A DNA stretch of 64,000 bases from Eremophila alpestris peregrina (Eukaryota; Chordata; Aves; Passeriformes; Alaudidae), in NCBI GenBank assembly GCA_009792885.1, contig WMCF01000033.1, positions 1,987,344-2,051,343 on the forward strand, written 5' to 3'. Numbering within the stretch: position 1 is the stretch's first letter; each line of letters starts with the position of its first letter. Below, piece after piece: positions 26,001 through 36,763 of this stretch. A model generated the notes under the pieces. It made no database searches. It saw nothing but the letters and a program-made list of their open reading frames with translations, and was not told where the DNA came from. The position numbers and the translations under genes were made by a program.

Positions 26001-28969
26001 AACCACGGAATAATCAAACCTCATTTCTTTATATTGGTTTCTGCCAATGTACTTTTTCTGCTGTGTAGTTGTGATTCTTCAGTCCAGACTGGTCTCCCTA
26101 GGTATTTCTTTTCCATATCTGTATATACTGGAATTTTGTGGATGAGAATTCATTAGATTTTTTTTTCCAGTCACAATTAAGGGCACTGTTAAATTTAAAG
26201 GGGAATTTGAAGAATTTTAATAGGCTTTTCCTTAGAAAGACTTGTACACATACATCATATTAATGGTCTTCCTATATTTAGTTAGTTCTGCTGGTTTTGC
26301 ACTGTGTAATCAGAGTATGACTACTTTGCTAATGCAATCCTGAAGTGTGAAAACTATTTTAACTTGAAATTTATTTTATGAAGAAAATATTTTGAGCATC
26401 CTGAGCAAATTTCAAACTATTATCCTCAATTTTGAACAGGACAGCAATTTACCACCTAAAAATCCCCTACAGTAGGGAAACAGCAGTTTTGAGTAAACAG
26501 TGTATTCTATGTTCATCCATCACAGCTTTCAGTTTCCTCTCTGAATGGACTCAATCATTTTATTGGAAAGATATCCCACAAACCAAATGCTGTCCATGAT
26601 TAATTCCTACATGTGTTTGCTGTAACAGGCTCTTCTGTTACACTGCTGGCATGTTGTGCTGCTGGTTGCACAGTCTATGCATGGTCATACTAGTTCATTT
26701 TATGGTGATGTGGTTTTGGTTTGGAATTTACCTGATTCTTTTTTTTTTTCCTCCAATATTTTATGGTGCTAGTTCCTTTCTTGGCAATGTGCCTTAGCAA
26801 ATGTCACTAACATACACACCTACCACATTAATAAATGGGAAATCGGTGTTATGTACTGACAAATTTATGATCATGGAATGGTATGATCTTCATAGAAAAT
26901 TTCCTGGTGATATTTGAAATGGTTTTCTCATTTGCAAAATCAAATTCTATTTTTAATTATTCCTAACATCAGCTCATCTCTGGCAAAGCAACAAATCTGG
27001 AGGGACCGAGCAGAAACAAAGCAGCACTGACAGCACTGAGCAAGGAATTAAAATCAGCTGAAATAGAGTGATGCTATGGTTCTGTGATATGTGTTATGAT
27101 ACTGTTTACAATACTGGGCTACTTTGTTACCTAGTTGAATGCCTAGACGGTTGTCATTTCTTTTCGTACAAGACACAGCAGCAGGGTGTTCCTGACAGAG
27201 GCACAGAACAGCCACGGGCACTGAGGACCACAGCAGCGCTCAGGTCACAGCCATCTTGTACCACCTCTTCTGCTCCTCCAGCTTTGCTCTCTCTCCCAAC
27301 AACTGTCTTAACCTTAGAGCAGTTGGCCAAAAGGGTAAAGATGTCCCTCTGATGTATTTTTAGGTCGGCACACTTTTTGTTTTTAATCACATCTGCAATT
27401 ACTGTGAAGTAGAAAAGGACCTTGGAAGGGTCACGCATCTATGAAACCAATATAAAAACATTCCCTCCGGAGAAATAGTTCTTTGCCCCCTGGTGGTGAA
27501 TTAATTTTGAAAAATATTACAAAACACTTTTAGGAAAATTTACTTAAAATGAAAAAATAAATGCTAATTGCTTCATTGAGTACAAGTAATAATGAACTGC
27601 TAAGCAACACTTAATGTGTCAAACATAATTAGGAAAAATCCTATTATGATAGGATTTTGATAGTCACTGCAGAATAGATTAAAAATAGTTTGAAAACTGC
27701 ATGAAACCTTCAATATTTCAAAATCATGTCTCTTACTTTGTTTTTTTTGGGAGGGTTAACACAAATGTCTTGAGAATGTAATGTAGTCTTGAGAATCCCT
27801 AATTTCCAGCATTCTCACTGGAAATGAACTATGGAAATTAGATTCATCTGAACAGCATCTTTACATCTGCCCCTCTCTGTATGTTGTCCATACATTGAGA
27901 GCTCCCATTCTGGGCCACTAGAAAAATATTCCCTGGGTGAAACTTTTAAAATAGCCGTGCATATTTCTAAAAGTTGTCTAGAGGTTTTCAGCTTGCATAT
28001 GCTGAGCATCTCCATATGTGAATAGACTACCAGGATGTCATTCTTGGAATAGTAGTAACAAAATTAACACTGGTAGTCACCCACTTGCAATTTTAGCCAC
28101 AGATCACTTTGAAAAGCGTCAAGAATACGTTGTTTAAAAATATGCCATTAGCCTTCTGATAACTGGTTCTGTTCTACCTTTTAATTATTGTGCTTCCAAA
28201 ACTTTTGCCTGAGAGTGCTTTCCCATATTGATGTTCTTCTTCAGAAAAATATATACTAAAATTTAATGACAGACTATTGTCATGTCATGCAGCAAAACAT
28301 TATACATTTATGCTGGAAAAAGGCAATTTATAATGATCAGGGCTTTCACATGTTTGCTTTACACTATCAGGATATGGCTGATATTCTGAAGATGATCTCA
28401 CTTTTCCTGTTGCATGCTCTGAGTATATTGCCATTTCTTCTATGATGGTAATGTATCTTCAGGTAGTTTTTGAGTTTGGAAAACAGCATCAAAGGTATGG
28501 CATGCTTAGCAGGCACTACTGGGTTTTGGCACTAATGATGTAACATGAAGAAAAGGGAAAAAAAAAAAAGAGTAATGTACCTAAAAGAGACGACTGAGCT
28601 GCCCAGACCAGGCACAAATGAGCTATTTCCTAAATAATATTCTTTCATGTCTGATGGACTGCAATAGCTTTCTGTTTTTAGCTCTGTTGCTTTTGCTTCT
28701 CCTCCCATTCCTACATTTCTTTCTCATTACTTTGACTTATGTCTGGCCTAAGGTAACAGCTGGTGTACACAAATGGCATATTCCTTACAAATCTTTCAGT
28801 GGGCAGGGTTGCTGTAAAGTGGTCCTGTCCCCACTGTCCTTTTCCCACTGCCACGCTGGATGTCATCCTCTCTCGGTCTCCATTCCACTCGCCTGTTCAC
28901 GTGGCTAAGCGCTAAGCTGCATCTGCAAAACGATCTGACTTTAGAAAAAAATCCCTTAAAAAGGCAATA
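20081..28969. other. Intergenic, no gene recognised
   Basis: Mostly AT-rich sequence without recognisable genes. 23440-24130 is a GC-richer island of unique sequence with overlapping open frames on both strands (up to 189 codons at 23486-24055, minus). They disagree in frame and show no domains, so they reflect composition. A 12-A run lies at 28558-28569. A second moderately GC-rich patch is at 27170-27330. I see no splice-site-bounded exon that I would defend. Confidence 0.5.
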
Positions 28970-29310
28970 ACCCTGCCGCTCGCCCGTGGGGATAGAGCAC
29001 TGCGGCACGGCTCCGAGCAGGGCTGCTGCTGCCTGGCCGCCTCGGCAGGAGCCCCTTCTCTTCCGGTGCGAGTCCTGCGGCGTTCCCGGCCCCGGGAGAC
29101 AATTCCTGCCCCCGCTCCGCTCTGCCCTGCTCCAGGGGAGCCGCTCGTCCTCAGCTCTCCGGCTCTGGCTGTACAGCGGGGCTTTTTTTCCAGGGGAAAA
29201 GCCACTTTAAGTCGGGCTGTCTCCTGCCTGCTCTGCCCTCTTGTTCTCGCTCCCTCATCGGGGCTCGCTTGTCCCCGGGATTGCGCGAGTGCAGCTGTTC
29301 GTGGGTTGAG
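28970..29310. promoter_or_regulatory. Small CpG island of unknown function, ~4 kb upstream of DNAJC1
   Basis: By hand I count about 27 CpG dinucleotides between 28981 and 29310, close to what base composition predicts. The surrounding intergenic DNA is strongly CpG-depleted. In vertebrates such islands usually mark promoters. A TATA-like TTAAAAAG lies just before it near 28956. No recognised first exon lies in it on either strand; the open frames (for example 28912-29205 minus, 28986-29210 plus) show no known protein. It could be an lncRNA promoter, an alternative upstream DNAJC1 promoter, or an enhancer-type island. Confidence 0.6.
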
Positions 29311-29436
29311 CTGTAAATTGGATCAGTGAAACATCTGGGTTTTTCTGTGCGTGTGCACATATGTGTGCGCGAGTAGTTTTGTTGTGGTGGGGTGTTTTTT
29401 CTGGGGTTTTTTGGTTTGTTTCTTTGTTTGTTTTTG

Positions 29437-29438
<2 letters not shown>

Positions 29439-29509
<71 letters not shown>
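29439..29509. repeat. Homopolymer: 71 uninterrupted T
   Basis: A perfect run of 71 T on the + strand, flanked on both sides by G/T-only stretches such as GGTTTGTTTCTTTG and GGTTGGTTGC. The flanks look like decayed (GTTT)n. Such long pure mononucleotide runs are uncommon in bird genomes, and the exact length should be treated as uncertain because sequencing and assembly often misjudge it. Open frames of poly-F or poly-K across it are artefacts. Confidence 0.9.
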
Positions 29510-29510
<1 letters not shown>

Positions 29511-32500
29511 GTTGGTTGCTTTTGGGCTTTTTGTTGTATTATTTTTTTCCTTTTCTTTTGAAGCTGGATCATCTCAGCCATTTGCTATATAATGTGGCCC
29601 ACAAAGAGTTGAATTAGCACAGCTGAGGAGGCAGCACACAGCGGCGCAGAGGTGGGAACCAGACCCTGGGCTGGGGGGAGGGCGCAGGGAACTCTCAAGC
29701 CAGCTCTGTGAGCGGAGAGAAGTACACTGACTGTACAAAACCATGCCGAGCTCCTACACCAACCAGCCAGATGAGAGAACGGGAATAGACCGCAGAGCAG
29801 TCAGGCTCTTCAATTGCTGGAGATAAGGCTTTATCTTTAGGAAGAAAAAGGGTGGTCCCTTAATAAGCTCTTTCTGTCTGCTATTCATCTGAGACACCGA
29901 GATCGCAGGCTGTTTAGCTATTCAGAATGTGATCGTGTGAATCCTACTGGGCTTATGAAGCATGTTGGTCTTTCAGTGCTGTTAAAAACGCTAATAATAA
30001 CTGGTTCATGCCTCGGGCCTTGGGTGCTACTGTCAATTAGTGTCAGAACAGAGATTTATTTAAACAAATTATTTCTGTATATGCTTCTTTCCCTTATGCT
30101 TTATTAAGAAGAGCTTGATGACCAAGTGGACCTGTTTCAGTGACACCTGCCTGCATTTGTGGGCAAACTTGGGGCACAGAAAGAAAATGCTATCCTTGCC
30201 TTCATAGCTCCCTATATTCTTAAGTTAAACGAGCTGCCCAGCTGCAGAGACTACACACAGGATTAAAAACTTCTCTGATCCCCTAGCAGTTTAAATGTCA
30301 TGGCTGAGTCACAGGAAAAAATACTAATGCTTCCCAGCAGGAGTAATTTTAGACAATGATGAAAAAGCCATGTGTAATCTTTACCTTCCCCTCTACCTTT
30401 GTGTCAGAGTTTGCAACAGTGAGGTTTAAATCGTCATCACCAGCCTCTCAATGCACCAGCCCCTGATGTGTCACATGTAGTTGCAGGCTCACAGAGAGGC
30501 CAAGCATTGCTGAATTTGATTATGTTTGTTTTATGTTTTAAGTCTTTCTCTGAAGGCAAGAGAGAGAACAGACTTGTAATTTAATTAATTATTTTTTTTA
30601 TATTGGGGAGGCCTAATGTAACTTGGATTAATTGAAGTGCTGGAGAAAGGGGAAGTACTCTTCATTACTCACTCCCATGACTTTAAAGAAGAAATTTGAA
30701 GAATGAGGAGATGTCATTATTATGGAGGCACTTGCAGCATTTTAATAGTATTTTCAGCATTTTCTTCCCAAAAATTCAGTATTTATGCTTGGCATACAGA
30801 ACAATTTTAATGGAAACATTTAAACTAATAGTATAGAATTTTTTAAAAATCCCTTTTGGAAACGTTCCATGCAGTATTAGGCCTTCTGTTCCAATGGTTT
30901 AAGGAGCAGAATAAAAATGAGTTTCAAATTTCTCACATTGTTAAAACCAATTGGAATAATTTAACAATGCCGACTTAAATTAAGAGATCTCTTAAATATG
31001 TATTTTGGATAATCATAATCCCATTAACATTACTGCATTTTTTCTTCTATTATTCTTTCCAAATTCACATTCCTCTTGACTAAAAAAAGCCATAATTTAT
31101 CTGAAGAATTCGGAAGTATTTCTTTCAAAATAGCTATTATCTGCTGTGTTCTCAGAAGCATTGGTGCCACAAGCCACCTGCAATTTGTGATCAGTGTTAG
31201 GACAGGTTTCCTTGGTCTCAGTAGAATGGAATAAGTGACCTGTTTTTATCAGGTTTTTTGAAGGCTTTTTTAACAGTTTCAGCAAGATCAGCCAGAGGTG
31301 GGTTTTGAAAGGAGTAATTTTTCATAACAAATTCCAAATGCCAAAAAATAAGATCAAAATGACAAAGGCTTCTCTTCAAGGTTCATCATTGCACTAGGTC
31401 AACTTAACTAAGGAGCCTTAGAAGCCAATGAGACAAGAGGAAGGATATAGGAAAATACAGAATGAGTCAGAAGGAAAGGAGAATTTGGAAGTATTTATTT
31501 AGGGGAATGAAATATCACTAATCTCACATTTTAAGGAATCTTCCACTTGGTTTAAAAATAATACTATCTTATTTTACTCTTTATTTACCCCTGGTTTCTG
31601 AGGATACTTTGCATCTTTAAACTTTGCTCTACAACCAGTAGGAAATATTTTGAATCCAAAACATATTTTTGTACAATAAACCTTGAGACTTGAAAGGAAG
31701 GATGTAAAATAATGTAAATATACAGGGCAACAAAATTATACTGTGGATACTGGCAAGCAAAACAGAACAAATTAACAAAGTAAGGACCTGGGAAGAAACT
31801 GATCTATACCAGGTTCATTTGCTCCAGCCAAACAAAGCAGCTGATAAATTAACTAGCCTGTGACTTTCCCTTTACTTTGTCATTCTCCAGAAAATAATTT
31901 TTTTTTTTTGGCTTTGTGATCAAGTGGGAGGAACCTTTTTTAGGATTATAAGAATGAACAGTTAAGTGCACCTTTTTTGTGAAAGTTAAGTTAAACATAA
32001 GACACTGTTGGCTAAACTATAATTTCCTGGGAAATGGGTTTAGGACTCTTTTCAGAAAGCAGAGCCTGAGGCAGAATTGTGATCCTAAAAGCCCAATGGG
32101 CATCCATATGGGATATGGAAACATGAGTTTAAATATCAATCTAATTAATATTTAAATAGTTTATACAAAAGGGAACAGTTTCAATAGTAGAGAACACCTA
32201 AGACTACTCTATACTTTATGAGTTGGAAAATTGATAATGGTTGTGTTGGTTCACACTCAGAACTGAGCAGAGTGTATTTTAAAGCCACAACTTGATATTC
32301 CCAAGGAGTATCCAAAGAAGTGCTCTACTGTACAGTGATTCTGCGATTCTGTAAATGGTAGCTAGTTCCTCTTAGGTGAATCCAGGTGCAGATAAGATTG
32401 GCATTTGGTAATTTTTTCTTAAATTGGAAACCCTATATTTTAAATTTAGTTCATGGATATTTTTCAGATGAGTGAATCTCTCTTTTCTTAAAAAGATTCC

Positions 32501-32829
32501 CATAGTGAGTTATTAACCAGGCCTAGTTTCAAGACAGACGAAACAGATGGGGTGTGCCGAGGAGTCTGTCCGTGCCAGAGAAAAATTGTTTAATGCTGAT
32601 AATTTGTCTTGTTCGGCCATTAAGTTTCCATCTAATTTCTCATCTAGCGTCCCAGGTGAAACATTTCAAATTAATTTAAGCAAGGAAAGAACGAAAGGCC
32701 CGGGGACGACACCTTAAAAATCGGGTTGATACTAACAACAAGGGTGGAGCGATTTTAGGGTAAAATAGGTTACAGGAATCAAACATGCCCTTAAGGAGTT
32801 AATGAAGACAGAAAATCGAAAGAAGATTT
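29510..32829. other. Intergenic, AT-rich, no gene recognised
   Basis: Between the orphan CpG island and the DNAJC1 promoter. 30540-31030 is AT-rich and of high complexity with several TAATTA-type words, as in many conserved enhancers. No gene, RNA or repeat family recognised. Confidence 0.5.
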
Positions 32830-32904
32830 AGCAGGCGGGGACCCCGCGGGCACCGGGGTTCCACGCCCACCGCGGCAGCCGCGAGGGACCGGAGCCGTCC
32901 CCGC

Positions 32905-32992
32905 AGCCCTCCCCGTGTCCCCAGAGCCCTCCCCGTGTCCCCGGAGCCCTCCCCGTGTCCCCGTGTCCCCACAGCCCTCCCCGTGTCCCCCT
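32905..32992. repeat. C-rich minisatellite in the promoter (four ~20-bp units)
   Basis: Four copies of a unit starting AGCCCTCCCCGTGTCCCC lie at 32905, 32925, 32945 and 32973. The third copy is 8 bases longer because GTGTCCCC is repeated inside it. Every unit carries C-runs, so the minus strand has regularly spaced G-runs. Copy number is likely to vary between individuals or species. Confidence 0.9.
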
Positions 32993-33051
32993 GGCCCCGG
33001 AGCGGGGTGGCGGCGGCGCTCGCGCTGCTCCCGGCGGGAAGGGCGCGAGAC

Positions 33052-33076
33052 GGGGGAGGGGCGGCGCGGGGCGGGG
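33052..33076 (+). promoter_or_regulatory. Sp1-type GC boxes / G-quadruplex motif
   Basis: Four runs of at least four G (33052-33056, 33058-33061, 33068-33071, 33073-33076) are separated by loops of 1, 6 and 1 base, which fits the canonical G-quadruplex pattern. The same bases hold two GGGGCGG Sp1/KLF boxes (33058-33064 and 33068-33074). Confidence 0.7.
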
Positions 33077-33169
33077 CGTCCGCGCGCACACAGCTCGCGC
33101 CAGGAGCCGCTCGCGCCCTTCCCCCTCCCGCCCCTCCACTGCGCGAGCGCCGGCGGTTGCCCTGGCGAG

Positions 33170-33177
33170 TGACGTCA
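33170..33177. promoter_or_regulatory. Palindromic CRE (TGACGTCA)
   Basis: A perfect 8-bp cAMP response element, about 208 bases before the start codon and inside the CpG island. CREB/ATF family factors bind this sequence; ATF6 and XBP1 recognise the related TGACGTG core. For an ER chaperone cofactor gene a stress-responsive role is plausible, but it is inferred. Confidence 0.75.
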
Positions 33178-33195
33178 CGAGGCGCGGAGGCGGCG

Positions 33196-33200
33196 ATTGG
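33196..33200 (-). promoter_or_regulatory. Inverted CCAAT box (NF-Y type)
   Basis: GATTGG on the + strand, giving CCAAT on the minus strand, 18 bases past the end of the CRE. CRE and inverted CCAAT pairs are common in CpG-island promoters. The spacing and partner do not match a canonical ERSE (CCAAT, nine bases, CCACG): the five bases at the second position are CGCGC. Confidence 0.6.
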
Positions 33201-33384
33201 CCGGGAGGGGAGCGCCCCCCCCTCACCCCTCCCCCGCCGTGGGACAGCCGCTGCCGGGGCCGGGCCGGGCCTCGCGCGTCCCCTCAGTGCGGAGCGGCCG
33301 CCGCGGTGAGCGCGGTCTCCGCGGAGCCTCCCGGGCACGTCCCCGCTCCGCCACCGCTCGGTGCCGTCACCGCAGGCGGGGGTC

Positions 33385-33549
33385 ATGGCCCGCCTGCGGC
33401 CCGCGCCGCGCCCTCGGCTGCTGCCGCTCCTGGCGCTGCTGGCGCTGCTTGCGCCCCGCGCCCGCGCCTGGGACAGCGGCGACCTGGAGCTCTTCGACCT
33501 GGTGGAGGAGGTGCCGCGGAACTTCTACGACTTCCTGGGGGTGCAGCAG
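33385..33549 (+). CDS. DNAJC1: DNAJC1 exon 1 (ER-membrane J-protein ERdj1), partial
   Basis: Encodes the first 55 residues of DNAJC1, a J-protein of the endoplasmic reticulum membrane whose lumenal J domain stimulates BiP and whose cytosolic part carries SANT domains and contacts ribosomes (family knowledge). Visible here are an Arg/Pro-rich start, a Leu/Ala core at residues 12-23 and a likely signal cleavage after ARA (residue 28). The family-specific WDSGDLELFDLVEEV (29-43) follows, then NFYDFLGVQQ (46-55), the first J-domain helix. The HPD motif is not in this exon. The ATG has G at -3 and +4, a strong context, and no in-frame upstream ATG was found. The exon ends CAG then GTGAGTGAGG, a strong phase-0 donor; the human protein breaks after the same VQQ. 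Reading on past 33549 is intronic. The signal region is shorter than in human. Identity is secure; the other exons lie beyond the window. Confidence 0.95.
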
Positions 33550-35225
33550 GTGAGTGAGGGACCGAGCCCACGCGCCGCCGCCCCCTGCCCTTGCCCGTTC
33601 CCGCGGGCCCCGCCGGGCACCGCCGCCCCTGACCCCCAGCACAGCTGCCCGGCTCCCCCCGCCGGCCCCTCGCCCGGCGCTGTCACCCTCCTCCTGCCCC
33701 GGCCCCCCGGGGCCCGGCTCCCGCGGGTCGGGGCAACGCGGCTGTCCCTTTCCAGCCTCTCCCCTCCCACCGCCGGGGCTCTGCTTCAGGTACTGCTCTG
33801 TTGCTTCTCCTTCCTGCCCCACCATAAATCAGCCCTCCCTCTCTCTCCCTGTACCTTTTTGTGTTCTTACTGCCTGTTGCTTTTTTGAACCTATCTCATT
33901 TTCTCCAAATGCATCTACAGCCAGACAAAAGTAGCTTCTGGGGTTTTCACACTTCCCATTCATATCGTCGGTACGGCAGTTTCTCACCTTTCCCTCATTC
34001 TGCATAGCTGCTAGTTCCTTATCTTAAGATTGTGCATCACCATGTGTTGCAGCTCATATTTTCTCTCACTCATGCCATGTGGTAGACTGTGACCCTTTGC
34101 TGTGTTAATGGCTTGTAGAAGGTTATTTTTGTTTACTTTCCGTGTATCTTGGCTATTGTGCATGATTTTCACCTCTCTTTGACAAGTAACACCTAAGATT
34201 ATCTTAAAGAATTTGTTATGCACCTTCAGTTAATTTTTCATGCCAGTGTGGTCAAGACAGGAGCTCCTGTTAGGAACACTTTTATTACATGGTTCTTGTG
34301 TACATCGTAGATTTGGTTGCTGGTTTCACTGCCATTTGGCATCTTCAACTTGAATCACTTGTCTGGGCTCCCATGTGATGCCCTTTTTTATCTCTAGATG
34401 CTCTGCTCTGTGTGCGACCTTGCTCAGTGTCTCTACATGCATCTTAACATTTTTTTTACTTTCTTCCAAGCAGTGTTCTTCTGCTCAATAATGAAATACA
34501 CAATTTTTTATATGCTGTTACTTCACCCAGAGTTCCCAAAAGACATTTTGCTCTTTCTCTGTCTCCTAATACATTCTGTACCCCTACTACCTTCTCTCTC
34601 CAGTACTGTATTCTGGTGAGTGATCTTATTTAAATGGCTTCCCTGCTAACCTTGAAGTTTATTCTGATGTAGTTCTTGTAGATTTTGAGAGTAATGACTG
34701 TATTTTCAGGTACATTTCATTAAGGCCATGTCTAAAAAGAGAGGGAAGATGAATGCAATATATAAGGGTCCAGTCATGGAAACTGCTGGCTGTGGGTGTT
34801 GTATTTCATTTCTTTCTTTCCTTCAGTCCTTCTTAAGCATCCGGTGTTAAATACTATGGAACACCATCATCTATAGAACATAGCAAGCACTGCTATTCAT
34901 GTTTCATTTTCAAGACCCTAAAAATATAGGTGTTAATTCTCAAAGACAATTTTAGTGTTAGATAATGTAGGAATGCAAAACTTTGTTTCTGTTGATGATG
35001 TTCAGGTCTGGTATGCAAGTCTTTGTTAACATCTTCCACAGTCCTTTTTTCTAGGGCCGAATCTGTACCTTGCCCTGTGTGTTTAGCAGAATGCTAATTT
35101 TAACAGGCAATTATCCTTCTAGTTCACATTTCTACTCCTAGTCATAACGGAAAACTTGTATCACTTGCAGTGCAAGGGAGCAAGAAAAAAGTTGGTGGAA
35201 GTGCAACACAAATTAAACCAAGGTG

Positions 35226-35243
35226 TTTTTTTTTTTTTTTTTT
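35226..35243. repeat. T18 homopolymer
   Basis: Eighteen T in a row, followed by a short GTTT-type tail. Confidence 0.9.
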
Positions 35244-36690
35244 GTTTGTTTGAAGTGTACTTTTGTTTAAAGCAGTCACTCCTCCTGTCATTGTAGCCAA
35301 GACTGGAAGTGTACAGAGTGCTGATACTTCACACATGCAGCAGAATAGACCTGTGAGTGGAATAATGGAGTATGCAGTGTTGGAAGTTGAGCTTCAGTAG
35401 GAATTTATAAGATTGGGAAATGCTGTATGGATTTACAGGTTCTTTCACACTGTATCCTTTGTTCCTGCTGCTTGCTTCTCCGACTCTGACCTCTATCTGA
35501 AACTTCCAAAAAGATCCTCATGTCATCTGTGTCATCCTGAAGGGATGTTGTCTTGCAGTGACTCTCTAGGCAGCTGCTGCTGTTTAGGTTACCTTATGAG
35601 AGGGGTAATTGATCTTGTGACAGGATCAAGGGAAGTGGACAAATCTCAGGTGTGCTGTATCCTACCTTGGATATCTCAACACAAAGCTGTCTTTTACCAT
35701 AATGTCCCAATGTGATGTTACCACATTTGTTCAGGTCTTCTGCTGGAGCTTATTTGTTTTGTATGTCATTATTGTTTTAGTTGAGATGCTTTTTACTACA
35801 GTGCTGTAGCTTCACTTTTTGTATTTTCACTCTGATACTAGAGGTTTCCTTTCCTGGGTTCAGGTGGTTTTCTTGTCAACCAGAGTTAACTGTGTGTGTG
35901 ACAGTAGCCTTTATGGCCCCACCTTTGAACTGTTTAATTATCTTCTATTCATCAAAGCTTGCTTTTCCTCCCACCTATTCCTATTTCACTGCCTTGTATC
36001 ATGTCCTGATAATCCCTTCTTCCTTCATGTACTTCCGGGAGAGGGAGTACTTGTAACTTCTACATCTGGGATATGGGTGCTCAACTGTGTTTGTTAACAG
36101 TAGTGTATCAGGGCTGCCAGATTTCCTCTAAACATGTCATCTTGTGTTTTGAAAAAATAAAGGGAATGACTCCAATGCTTCCTTAAGGCATTAAAGCAGC
36201 TTAGGTTTTGATGGGAGAATTGTGGCAGTGATTGTTGAACTCATACTTGATGTCAGAAGTTGATGTTGACCTCAACTGACAAGATGCAGAAGGCATGGTG
36301 GGAAGTGCTGTAGCTCTCAGACATGCTTTGGTGAAGCCTCTGGCATGTGGGTTTTTCCACTGAAATTGGAGAGAAATTATTGGGGTTTTGTTTTGTTGCT
36401 GCTCTGTGCTTGCAGGAGTATGGATTTTGTGTTGTGTTATTTGGGGGCCTTGGAAGCCTCCTGGCATTGTCAGGTAACTCATCGAGCTCTGGTAAGGTGT
36501 TAGGTTTGAGCTGTTGTAGTGCTTTCTGATATCAATGGCAGAGATAGAGGATGATCTACACAAAGTGATTTTTGTTGTGGTGTTGAATGTGGATGACAAA
36601 GTAAGAATAAGATTGTGACTGTCTTGGCTGTTAAATAACTGGCCTTTGTTCCTGACTTCAAAGATGGATTGGCTAAGCAGTTTACAAATG

Positions 36691-36763
36691 CTCAGGGAAT
36701 GGTTGAGGTTGGAAGGTCCCTTCTTGTCCAATCCCCAAGTGTTAGGGCTGAGCCCCTAGTTTA
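36691..36763 (-). mobile_element. CR1 3'-end fragment, minus strand
   Basis: GGGAATGGTTGAGGTTGGAA, then GGTCCCTTCTTGTCCAA, then TCCCC match the reverse complement of the CR1 3' terminal region, where the element normally reads as a GGTTGGA...TCCAACCCC block in minus orientation. Only about 70 bases are preserved. It is antisense to DNAJC1. Confidence 0.7.

Larger units (their letters stand above)
32830..33790 (+). promoter_or_regulatory. DNAJC1: DNAJC1 promoter CpG island
   Basis: A sharp change from AT-rich intergenic DNA to very GC- and CpG-rich sequence begins near 32830, covers exon 1, and fades inside intron 1 near 33790. It contains GC boxes, a palindromic CRE, an inverted CCAAT box and no TATA box, as expected of a housekeeping-type dispersed promoter. 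The transcription start is not directly visible. A pyrimidine-initiator-like CCTCAGTGC near 33281-33289 would give a 5' UTR of about 100 bases, which is an inference. No ATG lies between the CRE and the start codon, so there is no upstream ORF in that span. Confidence 0.85.

Noticed and set aside
29255..29617. Open frames encoding poly-Phe or poly-Lys
   Set aside because: Artefacts of the T71 homopolymer.
33170..33200. Canonical ER stress response element (ERSE)
   Set aside because: CCAAT is present, but the nine-base spacing is followed by CGCGC and not CCACG.
32799..33386. 195-codon minus-strand open frame across the DNAJC1 promoter
   Set aside because: A by-product of high GC content (few stops); composed of low-complexity R/G/A/P and overlapping the promoter. 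No domain seen.
33361..33888. 175-codon open frame starting at a GTG before the DNAJC1 ATG and running past 33549
   Set aside because: The real start is the ATG at 33385, and the sequence after 33549 is intron, as shown by the GTGAGT donor and loss of family similarity.
36201..36731. 176-codon minus-strand open frame in intron 1
   Set aside because: Ser/Thr/Gln-rich translation explained by strand-skewed intron composition; its N-terminal part overlaps a CR1 fragment.
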